Assembly (NCBI GenBank): GCA_910890315.1 | Contig: CAJVGD010000006.1 | Coordinates: forward strand, 186,001 to 250,000 | Source of the DNA: Serendipita indica DSM 11827 | Taxonomy: Eukaryota; Basidiomycota; Agaricomycetes; Sebacinales; Serendipitaceae | Direction of reading: 5' to 3' | DNA: 64,000 bases | Program-made: the position numbers and the translations under genes | Part shown: piece after piece, positions 44,817 through 54,962 of the stretch | Layout of the letters: each line of letters begins with the position of its first letter | How positions within the stretch are numbered: position 1 is the stretch's first letter | The notes under the pieces: model-generated | What the model was told of the DNA's origin: nothing | Databases searched by the model: none | Seen by the model: the letters and a program-made list of their open reading frames with translations, nothing else

Positions 44817-46645
44817 CTATGCTGGTGGTGGTGTTGGTGCTTTCAGGTATCGATCTCCATCTTCCACCAAGTTGCCACCCAAATTGTCTGGCAGAGCCAG
44901 CGTTCGGTCGTCGATATCCTTGAGCATCTTGCCTCCAAACATCACCGGTCCATTCAACTTTCTAAACTCGGCAATCCGCGCCTCGACTTCTGGTCGGAAA
45001 TGGCGCATCAGACCCTGGATTGGCCATGCAGCTGCGTCGCCTAGAGCGCAAATGGTACGTCCTTCGACTTGTTTGCTATACCAAACGTTAGAATAGTTCT
45101 GGCTGAAAGAAAAGTATGACATACGTAATCTCCAACAGCATGTCAATCTCCCGCTGGTGCGCTTGTCCCTCGACCAGTCGGTTCATCATGTTCATCATCC
45201 ATGTCGTGCCCTCTCTGCACGGTGTACATTGTCCGCAAGACTCGTGTTTATAAAACTAGTCGAGGTGAGCAAATACTGAGGAAAAATTAAGAGAGAGCAG
45301 ACCTTTGAGAAGCGCGCAATGGCTGCAACGACGTCTGTGCTCTTGTTCATCACAATAACAGCACCCGTTCCAAGTCCAGACTGAGCATCCTTGAGCGAGT
45401 CATAGTCCATCCTAACCCCCGGTCAGATACAATCACGGCCAAAGATTAGAGACAACTCACAAGACTTCGCTGCACTTGTTAATGGGCAGAATTGGTACCG
45501 AACTACCTCCTGGAACGATACCCAAGAGATTATCCCATCCACCAATGACGCCTCCACAATGCTTTTCAATCAAATCCTTGAGCGGGATACTCATCTCCTC
45601 TTCGACGACACACGGATTGTTCACGTGACCCGAGATGCAAAACAACTTGGTACCCTGGTTCCTCTCACGACCAAACGACGCAAACCAAGGCGCACCCCTT
45701 CGACAAATTGTCGGCGCGACCGCAACCGTCTCGACGTTTGCCACCGTCGACGGACACCCAAAGAGACCGACATCAGCCGGGAACGGCGGCTTGAGACGGG
45801 GTTTGCCTTGCTTGCCCTCGATACTCTCGATGAGCGCCGTCTCCTCGCCACAAATGTATGCGCCAGCCCCACGGTGAACATAGATATCAAAATCGTATCC
45901 GGAACCGCATGCGTTTTTGCCAATCAAGCCCTCTTTGTATGCCTCGTCAATCGCTTGTTGCACACGTTGGGCCTCGAGGTAGAATTCGCCACGGATGTAG
46001 ATATAGGCTGCGTTGGCATTCATCGCACGTCCTGCGACGAGACATCCCTCGACGAGCTTGTGTGGGTCTCCTCGCATGATTTCGCGGTCCTTGCATGTCC
46101 CAGGTTCGCCCTCGTCTGCGTTCACAACCAGGTAGCGAGGTCTAAAAGAATATCAGAGATGCTGTTATAAAAAGTAAGAATGCATACCGTTTGTCCGCCT
46201 GCCAGTTTGGCTTATTCATGAAGCTCCATTTCAAGCCACTAGGAAACCCAGCCCCTCCACGGCCACGGAGACCAGAATCCTTGATAGTCTGAATAATCCA
46301 ATTATCCCCCTTTAACAAAATGTCCTTTGTGCGGTGCCAATCTCCTCGGGACTGCAGAAAACAAAAACACATCATGAGCAATTCGACAAAACGGGTGCGC
46401 TGCACAAAAGGCGAACCTTTGCACCCTTGATACCATGGTCATGTCGACAATATGCGTTTGTGAATATTCGATCCTGGTCCCGGAGGCCTCCATAGCGTCG
46501 GACGGGCGTGTCTTGCACAGTCGCAAATCCGCGTTGGCGGACGGCGTTTGTCGAGGCTCCTGGTGAGAATGGTGAATAACAAAGTCTGTTATGTAGAATT
46601 AGACGGACTAGGTGCCGACGACGACGCTCTGCATGCTCTCAGCAT
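44817..46645 (-). CDS. nuo-51: NADH:ubiquinone oxidoreductase 51-kDa subunit (NDUFV1/NUO51)
   Basis: Catalytic entry subunit of mitochondrial complex I, binding NADH, FMN and the N3 4Fe-4S cluster. The start MLRACRA at 46645 splices over about 43 bases (TCTAAT branch, ACAG acceptor) to [20 protein letters not shown], a good mitochondrial presequence. Then [20 protein letters not shown], the FMN/NADH region [53 protein letters not shown], the cluster-binding [15 protein letters not shown] with three of the four cysteines, and the fourth Cys in [20 protein letters not shown]. About 500 residues. Five or more introns, all in frame. The start is well supported by the splice reading. The stop is 44817-44819. 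Confidence 0.95.
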
Positions 46646-47013
46646 GGCCGCTTCGACAGAGTTCAGCTCCAAGTTGGAATCAACCAATGACCTCGCGCCG
46701 ATTCTCGACATGCTGCGTCGTCTTTGGAGGAGTATAAACATGCATAAACGGGCTATTTCTTTCACTTGATCGAATCTGTCGGAGGTTTGGACGGCGAGTC
46801 CCTGACATACGCTCGCAGTCGTGCCGAACGACGACGTATATTGGACAAAAAGTATCTGTAGAGAGTTGCACGTCTATTAATAGATCCACTAAGCACGCTT
46901 ATCATTCCGCAGGACTCTCGCCGTTTGACACGGCGTGTCCGTCGCTGCGGCAAACCGCGTCTACAGTATAAAAGTGCAAAGGAATCGACGACAGTTGGTC
47001 AAACCATTACACC
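46646..47013. promoter_or_regulatory. Divergent promoter, NDUFV1 and FAD monooxygenase
   Basis: About 370 bases separate the two start codons. The plus side has a TATA box (46967-46973). The minus side (NDUFV1) has none that is clear. Confidence 0.5.
46967..46973 (+). promoter_or_regulatory. TATA box of the FAD monooxygenase gene
   Basis: TATAAAA lies 41 bases upstream of the ATG at 47014, closer than usual but consistent with a short leader. Confidence 0.6.
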
Positions 47014-48312
47014 ATGTTCTTCAACACATCACCAGCGCCCCCTTATCCTACCCAAATCACCATTGTCGGTGCTGGCATCGGCGGGCTCATGCTCGCTCGT
47101 CTCCTCCAACAAGCCTCCATCGACGTTGTTGTCTATGAGCGTGAAAGGGCCATTACTTCACGCTCCCAAGGTGGCTGTCTCGACATGCACGACGATGGTG
47201 GACAACTCGCGCTTCGCAAAGCAGGACTGTGGGAGCAGTTTCGAACGACATGTAGTTTTGAGCCCGACTTGATGATGTTACGCGCCAAGGACGGGTCTCT
47301 TGCATTTTCAGAAGATCAGGTTCAACCCAGTGCCGCCACAGCGCCAAACAACCGTCCAGAGATTGGGAGACGAGAGTTGAGACAAATCATGATCGACTCT
47401 TTGTTGCCTGGGACAATCAAATGGGGTCATATGCTCAAAGCGGCCGAGCGTGCGCCAGAAGGAGAAGAAGGGTACGCTTGCTCGCTCACGTTTGAACGCG
47501 ACGAGTCGGATGGAACCAAGGAGACGGTGATTGTTCGACCGCAGTTTGTCGTCGGTGCAGATGGGACCTGGTCACGCATCCGACCTCTGCTCACGGCCGT
47601 CAAGCCAGAATACAGTGGCGTTTCCTTTGTGGAGATGGAGATTGTCAACGTCGAAAAGGCACACCCAACGGTGGCCGGGTTTGTCCGTGGGGGACATATG
47701 ATGGGACTCGGGGACAGCAAGGCCATTATTACCCAACATAATGCCGGCGATATTGTCAAAGTGTATGCAGCCTATCGTGCGCCAGAAACGTGGCTGGGGG
47801 AACAGGATATCACTACAAGTGGCGATCCAGAGGCGGTCCGAGGGCGGATATTGAAGACGTTTGATGGATGGTCCGAGCAACTGTTGGAGATTATACGGGC
47901 CGTTGAACCAAACTTTGTCGTGAGGCCACTTATGACACTCGATCCCGATCTGACATGGGCAACGACGCGTGGGATCACGCTTTTGGGAGATGCAGCGCAT
48001 GTCATGACGCCGTTTGCGGGCGAGGGGGCCAACCAGGCGCTTCTGGATGCGGTTGACCTGGGAGAAGTGCTGGTTTCTGTGCTCAAGGGACGCAAGGGAG
48101 CGCTCCTCGAGCGGGCTATAGCAGGGTATGAATGCAAGATGCAAGGACGGGCGCGCAAGGCGTCGATAGAGTCGATGTACAACATGGATCTATTTATCGC
48201 AGAGGATGCGCCCAAACGAGCGGTAGAACGGATGCGGCTGCTCTTCTCACTGTGGCCTCCTCGACCACTGATTTTCTTCCGGGCGCTGTACGGGCTGTAT
48301 ACGTCTTCGTAG
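47014..48312 (+). CDS. FAD-dependent monooxygenase, TetX/UbiH-like, intronless
   Basis: Single open frame of 432 codons starting MFFNTSPAPPYPTQITIVGA. The FAD dinucleotide motif GAGIGGLMLARLLQ is near residue 20. The class A flavoprotein features follow: GGCLDMHDDGGQLALRKAGL, PEIGRRELRQIMIDSLL, a GADGTWSRIRP segment (DG motif) and GDAAHVMTPFAGEGANQALL (GD motif). The overall pattern is closest, by memory, to the TetX-type branch of fungal and bacterial monooxygenases. The enzyme should use NAD(P)H, oxygen and a flavin to hydroxylate an aromatic or polycyclic substrate; which one cannot be judged. It has no introns, unlike most of its neighbours, and no signal peptide or membrane anchor. GC-rich third positions are not obviously different. 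Transfer from bacteria is possible but not shown. Confidence 0.9.
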   Translation: MFFNTSPAPPYPTQITIVGAGIGGLMLARLLQQASIDVVVYERERAITSRSQGGCLDMHDDGGQLALRKAGLWEQFRTTCSFEPDLMMLRAKDGSLAFSEDQVQPSAATAPNNRPEIGRRELRQIMIDSLLPGTIKWGHMLKAAERAPEGEEGYACSLTFERDESDGTKETVIVRPQFVVGADGTWSRIRPLLTAVKPEYSGVSFVEMEIVNVEKAHPTVAGFVRGGHMMGLGDSKAIITQHNAGDIVKVYAAYRAPETWLGEQDITTSGDPEAVRGRILKTFDGWSEQLLEIIRAVEPNFVVRPLMTLDPDLTWATTRGITLLGDAAHVMTPFAGEGANQALLDAVDLGEVLVSVLKGRKGALLERAIAGYECKMQGRARKASIESMYNMDLFIAEDAPKRAVERMRLLFSLWPPRPLIFFRALYGLYTSS

Positions 48313-49168
48313 AGAGAATATAGAAATAATGATATGACGTCTGAAATATTATCGGAAGATGGGTGGTGATCGATTGATGCGAACCAGCCGCGCTCCCTTA
48401 CTCGCTACGCTCCTCGTCGTCGTCTCGACTTCCCAGCTGTCTGGCCCGGGGGGTCATGTGGCCTGTGCGCCCTTTTCCTGTCCTTTTTTCTTTTGAATGC
48501 CCTACGCGATGTCTCAATTCCGACTTCCATCACCAAACTTTTTTTTTTCAATTATCCCACCATCTGTCATCCTGCCATTTTTTCTTTCTTTTCTATTTAT
48601 TTGGTTTGTCACCGAGTGGCCGCCCTGCGACATCTCGCCATCTCTCTTGCTCCCTCCCGCGTCTGGCTGCTTGCTCCCCTGCCCGCCGTGCTCGCTGTCT
48701 AGCACATTTCTCGCAGTTTTCTCTACGCTCAACTCTGCGTTTTGTACGCCTTTGTTATCCTCTCGACGCTCGTCCGAGTCGACCCATTACGCCAGAGCCT
48801 AGTTCCCAACTCGTTAGTGGCAGCGTCTATCCGTCTCTCCAGCTCATCCCCGTCATTTCTAGACTGTTATTGGCAGCTTCCCAGGCTCGTTTCTTCACCC
48901 ATCCGCAGACGCGCAGCGCATCGCCCGCCTCGTCCAAATAAATTCAACAAGTGTCGATTGCTAACCAGCCGCTGCAGCCTCGCGTCTTGTCAGAGCCCAT
49001 CTACGTAAAAAATTCCGTGTTGTGCATTTTATCCAGCGGCCGTCCTCGTTCTCGTTCATATCGTGAACTGGTCGCTCGCCAGTATTGGTGCTGCCCACCT
49101 GCCCTTTCCGGCCACCCTCGAAACGCCCTTACGTTTTCCCTCCCCAAAACCCGATCCAACAGAATATC
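48313..49168. other. Pyrimidine-rich upstream region of the zinc-finger gene
   Basis: About 860 bases between the monooxygenase stop and the C2H2 gene. From about 48480 to 48960 the plus strand is strongly C/T-rich, with T-runs near 48540 and CT-rich stretches. This is typical of a long fungal 5' leader with a pyrimidine tract near the transcription start. Frames open here are low-complexity and not supported as genes. Confidence 0.5.
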
Positions 49169-50498
49169 ATGTCACACAGCAGGACCCGTTCGGCCGGTTT
49201 TGCGTCCCAATCTGCACCCTCGTCCTCCTCGATCCGAGACGCTGCTGAGCGAAGAACGTCCCACAAGGGCAAGCGAGCAAAGGAATTGACGTGCGAAACT
49301 TGCGGAAAGGTCAGATCCCAATCTCCCTCGGCTGCCATCAATGTCGTAAATCACATCATACTCACATAATCCAATTTTTGACAGGTTTACAAGGCATGTC
49401 GTTGACTGTTTGACCCCTGGCCAACCCGTTTCACGCTTTTCCAATAGCACCCCGTTTGTCTTCAGAAACACCGATGGGAACATAATCCACTCTGGAGGGA
49501 TACCGCCCAGTTGCTCTTGAGCAAACACCAACAAGTTCAGGTCATGGAAGCCGCCGCGATCCTCGTCCACGGTTCTTCTCTCCCTCAAGATAGAGCACTC
49601 TGGCCAAGCTACATGTCCGGCGGTGCCTTGGCCTCTCCTCGCTCGAGCACTGAAGAAAAGCCTTCCTCTGCCGACACTTACGGCGCCCGCTCGCCGGCAT
49701 CGACCACGCGATTCGGCGCAAACTCATCTCAGTTTGATGACGAAGAGCTCGAAGATGTTTCAGAGCAAGAAGACGAAGAGGCGGACCAAGGCGAGAATAC
49801 CGACGAGAGCGACGAACCCGCGATGAGCGTCGTCGATTCTACCTTGAGTCCTGGACGTACCCGCAGCCATTCGACGGGTGTTCAAACCCACATGCCCCAT
49901 CTCCGTGCATCATATGGAGGACACCCAAACACATATGGATGGGGAGTCATTGCCGAATCCGGACAGCACAATGCCTTCTCGGGCAGCGTTGGCACAAAGT
50001 CTCCAACTTCTGAGTAGGTTTATTCCATTGTTTTACGCCAAATTTTTCCAATTGACAATATCCTATAGGATGGCTCGCAGCCCAATGGCCATCCCAAATG
50101 GAAATGTCGAGGGTGCATATCATCCTTCTTCCTTTAGTCGCCCAACGCATTACCAGCACCAATCCATGTCGTCCTTTGGCTCCTTTACGCATTCTTTCAG
50201 CTCTGCCTCTGCATCGTCCTATATTCCCAGCTCGTCCATGCGTAGCCGCGACGGATTGGCAGACGAAGAGGACCCCAAGCAGATGGAAGACATGGACGAC
50301 GAGGATATCTACGACTATAGCCATTCCGCTCGCACATCAAGCCTTTACACCCGTCTCACGTCAGTGGCAAAGGGCCCTGCCTCCAGAATGGCTTACACGC
50401 GCGGAGGTGGACAGCACGTCGGGTTTGCCTCGAGTGGCAAATCTGTCTCGCCCGATCGGAGCAGGGATGAGGACATGTATACCATGGACATGGATTGA
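49169..50498 (+). CDS. C2H2 zinc-finger protein with acidic Ser-rich C-terminus
   Basis: The start MSHSRTRSAGFASQSAPSSS at 49169 leads to KELTCETCGK. An intron then splices to the 9-base exon VYK, and after a second intron with a GC donor to HPVCLQKHRWEHNPLW. Together these make a finger Cys-X2-Cys-X12-His-X3-His. RDTAQLLLSKHQQVQVMEAA and SLPQDRALWPSYMSGG follow, a block I recall from a conserved family of fungal C2H2 proteins. The remainder is acidic (SEQEDEEADQGENTDESDEP) and Ser-rich, with a final intron at about 50016-50069 and the stop at 50496-50498. About 370 residues. Likely a nuclear DNA-binding or regulatory protein; the target is unknown. A long pyrimidine-rich leader precedes it. 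Confidence 0.72.
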
Positions 50499-53150
50499 TT
50501 TTCCATTCAACGGGACGAGGATACCCTACTCGAGTTCTTTCCCCCTTTTGACTTTTCACGTCTGTCGAGTTCAACACCGTCGATACCCTCCACCTCTCGA
50601 CTTGCTTCTTCTTCAATGGGCTGTCCAACCAGCCCGCAATTCGACCTTGTGATCATCCCCTTCTTCCTCCACCCACCACATCACACACACACGACCAACG
50701 GACACACTCTTACGGGACATATTCCCACATCTTGCAGGCGCACACGCACGCACACCGAAGCCCACCACCACCACATTCGCCTTTCCCGAAATGAACCCCA
50801 TGTCCACCAGACCAACCCGTCTAACTAGGTTAGTCCGGACGCCCTTCACCGCCAGCGAAGTCGAAACGACCAAATCTCGCTTGGAAACACGCCGTACGCA
50901 CGCCCGTACGTGTAGGGCCGCACACGACGTTTGTCGCGGCACTTTTTTTGTATCACCAATTCTTTTCATGCAGCCTCGCCAGTCTCGTTCATTCCTCGTC
51001 GTTTTCTCTCTGGATCTCACACTTCTCGTCTCTCTGGAGCTCCGCTTTGGCATGTGGTCGAACCCCCCCTCCTTGGACTCGTCGGATGTTCTTTTGCAAT
51101 TTGATTTGTGGCAAAGACCTAGGCGTCTCCGGGGTCGGGTGGCCAACTTGTCGATTCCAAATTTCCTTGGCGCCCATTCGTGATTTCCGTTACTTAACTC
51201 TGCTCTCTCTCTCTCTCTCTCTGACATGGACATGACACTCTTGTGTACCACCACGATCATTGCTGCCCTCTTCCCACTCTCGTCGCGATAGTGCCGCTTG
51301 TCGGGAAGATGACGCTGGGCGATGCTCAGTTTTCTTGCCTTCTCCCGGAAGTTGAATTGTATCCTGTATAGTAGCGAGTAGAAGTCAAAGAAGTCAAATC
51401 AAAAGACACTATCTACGAACATTATCAGATGAAATTTGACGCCTGACTACATAATTAGTTAATTCGTGTGCAAGGAAAAGGCAGGTTTCTAGACCGTTGA
51501 AGGCTGATTGCAATTGAGCGGGAACCCGGCGAGAAGTGTCTATAAACGGTGACCATCTGTCATCCATAACCTGGGGTCCTCCACAGATGAATGAGAATAG
51601 TTTGGCGTATGGCGTGCCATTGACAAAGGCTCAGCCCTTGACCCTGCTCTTCTAGCGGGGTGGGCGGATAAACATTAATCGCAGACACGCTCCAGCTGTC
51701 CAAAAACATGGTGTAAAGCGTCAGGACTTGGTATTGGAATTCCAAAGATACCGATCTGACCCTAGAGAAGAGAACCCATAGGACGATCAGCAAACGCACA
51801 CAAATCCAGACCGCGTGCTCACCCTTATACAGCCATCATGATGACCTCTTACACCCCTCGTTTTCTATTGCTGCGCCCCCGTCAAGAAGGGCCCCCTTGA
51901 TTGCCTGTGGAGACGTCAAACTGGTGTACCAGCACCCGGTGCACCTGATTTACGGTGATGCACAGTCCGCTTTAGACATTGATGCCGGCGTATCGTGCGT
52001 GTTCCTCGCGGCATATGGACGGAAAGTACGAGCTAGCGTGCGGATAAGACGCAACGGACGGACACGGCGAGGTAGAGGCACACCAATGGGCAGGTTCTCG
52101 AGCTCCGTCATTGAAATCGAGTAGAATTATTGTTCCTCTGTAATCGGTTGGATGGGCAGTGGGTTTGGGTAGGGCCACGGACACATCCCGCGCGCCCGAG
52201 TATAGATCAATATGAATTCACTACTGAAATCAACGTGGTGCATTTTGTTTCGATTCCATCAATAAATTGCTTGGGAAGTGCTTCGACCTGACATTTTCGG
52301 GGGTCTTGGGCAGTTTGCTCGCGCCTTTGCCTTGATAATGGACAGTTTAATGAAGTGATGAGACGCAGCGATTGAGTAGTGTGCCTTTTCGGCGAGGTGG
52401 CGACGAGGTAAATTGCGTCAGGCTTGCACCCGTCAATACAGTCAGTGCTTGAGGAAGGTGGTAAGAATTCAAGACGTCACAACCATACAAAGATTGCTAT
52501 ATTGCATATTTGAGAATTAAAGCGTCAACTAAGAACACGTACCTTGGCCGATAGTCCCGTGGGCGTCAGGATGATTTGAGAGCTCGCGATGCAACTCGTC
52601 TGCAATCAAATTTATATGTATGTCAATCACAGCGGATACACACATGGTGGGAAGCAGTTGAGCGCCATAGGCGGCAGGGTGTGACATTTGACTTGGGGTG
52701 ACAATGCGAGCGCTGGTGATCTCTCCAAGATTCGGATCTTTCAAGAGAAACCCCAATCATAAAGAGTGAGGCTGGTGTTTTTTTTTCTTGCGTTTTCGAG
52801 TGGGCTACACTCGAACTTGGCGAAGCAAGCTCGACCCGATCTGGTCACTCGCTCCCACACGAATGCATGTCAGAATTTTAGAAGAGGCGAGGTTGGTAAT
52901 ACTGAAAGACCGGGTATTATAGCCACTACCACGGATTCCAGGGGAAAGGGTCGCCCGATAGAATAGGTGGAAGAGTCACACCATACCAGAGGAACGGTGG
53001 TCATATTCAACCTGCTTTTGTGGTGGTTTGACCTCGGCATCTCCGTACAAGATGCATAGAGCGCATTCTCGAACATTGGTTGCCGCGGCCGTCGGAAAGT
53101 CACCCAATTATTGACCCAGCATAGTACCTGAGATCAAGGGCGCTGGTAAG
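50499..53150. other. 2.65-kb stretch without a supported gene
   Basis: Contains the C2H2 gene's 3' region, a CT microsatellite at 51203-51222, and, on the minus strand near 52529-52756, a reading with LKDPNLGEITSARIVTPSQM that ends in a good GTACGT donor. I could not find a following exon, so no gene is called. Possible exons near 51560-51799 (minus) have no recognised motif. The region may hold a diverged or broken gene. Confidence 0.4.
51203..51222. repeat. (CT)10 microsatellite
   Basis: Ten perfect CT units in a wider pyrimidine-rich stretch. Confidence 0.95.
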
Positions 53151-54571
53151 CTAGTCAACGCTTGCCTCTCGCGACCACACTCGTATCCACTCGACGGGCC
53201 AATCTCGCCGCTCGTGCGGAAGAGCGACTCGTGTCTTGTCGTAAGCGATGTATACGCCATAATCGATTCGCTCGAGCTTTGTTTGAACCGCAAGAGCTTG
53301 ACGAACTCTATGCAGATTCACGAGGATCGCGTTCTTGCGTGCCGGATTTGCGGGAGCTTTGGAAGAGAGGAGGAGCCGTTTCAAAAACGGAATTCCTGGT
53401 TTCATTTGGGACCCTCCGGTGAGGTGGTGAGCTTGTCGTTGATGACATGTTCAGGTCTCGTTGATGTAATCTGTACCTCCTCCAGCCGTGATGACAGCTG
53501 CATCAAAATCTGCACCAACTGTGCTTCGGTACAGCTCCTGTCGATGTAGAGTATCTTGGGCGTTAGACCCTTTAAAATGAACGGTCTGCCATGTACCGTA
53601 GGCTGTAGCAAAAGCCCTTCGATGCTGAGATACTGAAGCCGAGGAGCATACAACCTTTCCACCTCTAGAGGATTCACGCACAGATACAGGTGCGTCAAGG
53701 AAGGAAATGGAGGAATCATTGCGTTAACCGCCAGCCACGAGCGAGTGTAGAGTGTCAAATGGGTGAGAGATTCGTACACTTGAGGATCAAAAGTGGCAAA
53801 GTTGAATGTGTTTGCTAGTGTAAGTTGTCGTAGGGCTATATCCGTCGGCAGAAGTACCTTGTTCCCTCCATGACTGACGGCAACCTCCAGCTGGTCTAGG
53901 AGACTGGCTTTCGAGAGGTCGAGATTGCCATCGGTCTCTACTTCCAAGCAGCGCAGCCGCTCCACGATGCCTGGATACGTAGGCAAACGCGACACGCTCC
54001 AATCCGAGGAGCCCCGTCCCATCACGAGAGACTCGAGCCGGAATGCAGTCTTTTCCAGCTGCTCGAAGAGCGCTTTCATCTCGAACGCAATCGGTCCTAC
54101 AACGCCTTGTAGGACAAGCCGTTCCAATGCGACGAAATTTGCTGTATAGAAGAGTCTCAATAGCCGGTCTCCTCCGGAGAGTGCCGAAACACTCCTCATG
54201 GTCAGCGAGTGGCATCTGGACACCCAGTCTGACGTAACATCCTTGGTGAATCCATCGATATCCACCTTGGAGAAGCTCAATCGACTCATCGAAATGGTCA
54301 GGTCGAGAGATGCTCTCCCTGCTCGCCGAATGGCCAGAGCAAACGTTTTCAGGCTGCAACATTGGATTCTATCTGGACTCTTGAAGTCTTCGGTGGGACC
54401 AAGGGTGACCTTGGCCCAGAGAGACGATGTTGATATTGCTGTCGAGTACCAGACTTTGCAGACATAGAGCAGATCGAGTGGCGAGCACTTGTTGGACCAC
54501 ACATGGTAGAGGAAGACATCGCGGAGGACCTCGAGAGGTATCCGGTCGATGGATGAACAACCAAAATCCAT
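53151..54571 (-). CDS. F-box protein with LRR-like body
   Basis: The start MDFGCSSIDRIPLEVLRDVF at 54571. The F-box runs to about residue 50 (IPLEVLRDVFLYHV, LLYVCKVWYSTAISTSSLW), the Skp1-binding part of SCF ubiquitin ligases. The body is leucine-rich, of the kind common in Agaricomycete F-box families: FVALERLVLQGVVG, SLTHLTLYTRSWLAV, SLTHLYLCVNPLEVERL. An intron of 56 bases (GTCCCA donor, CCAAAG acceptor, near 53351-53406) joins TSPE to APANPARKNAILVNLH, which ends in RRDWPVEWIRVWSREASVD. That splice removes what would otherwise be an early stop. About 450 residues. The substrate is unknown. Confidence 0.75.
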
Positions 54572-54962
54572 CAATTGACGGCTATGCAACGCAAGGCAAG
54601 CTGGGCCAGGTAACAGAGGGATTCGAGATAGTTGTCACGTTTGACGAGCGTCGACTGATGGCGAAAAGTTGGAAGAATAATTTTGGAAAATGTCTCTCGT
54701 CAGAAGGCGGTCACAAAATCCCAACGCTCAAAAGGGTCGAGAAAGAGTTGAGTTTGCCACCGAGTTTAGCAAAATGCACAATTTCAGGCGAGAAACGACT
54801 GTGATTTGTGGATACACAGAATACATAACATCCGTGGTAAAAGGACTGGACACTCGCTTTGTGCAGCAATGATACAACACGCCGCAAGCAACGGAACCCA
54901 ACCTGCTGACTGCTAGGAAACGTTAAATAAGGCACGTGATGGACTAAGAGTACTTTCCTCTT
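54572..54962. other. Intergenic, no gene supported
   Basis: About 390 bases between the F-box gene start and the stop of GH5 paralogue A. Short unsupported frames only; presumably the F-box promoter plus the GH5 3' end. Confidence 0.4.

Noticed and set aside
46560-46650. Missing start codon for the NDUFV1 homologue
   Set aside because: ATG 46645 splices to the ACAG acceptor near 46600 in the right phase and gives a mitochondrial presequence.
47153-48215. Long antisense frames under the FAD monooxygenase
   Set aside because: They mirror a long GC-biased coding exon on the other strand and have no start context or domain.
49085-49369. Frame through the first intron of the C2H2 gene
   Set aside because: It reads into intron sequence; splicing gives the zinc finger with all four ligands.
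50613-51260. 215-codon minus-strand frame
   Set aside because: Composition follows from CT-rich and Arg-rich low-complexity sequence downstream of the C2H2 gene; no motif, and opposite-strand frames are just as long.
53340-53410. Premature stop in the F-box gene after SPEGPK
   Set aside because: A 56-base intron with pyrimidine tract and CCAAAG acceptor joins SPE to APANPARK and restores the typical C-terminus.
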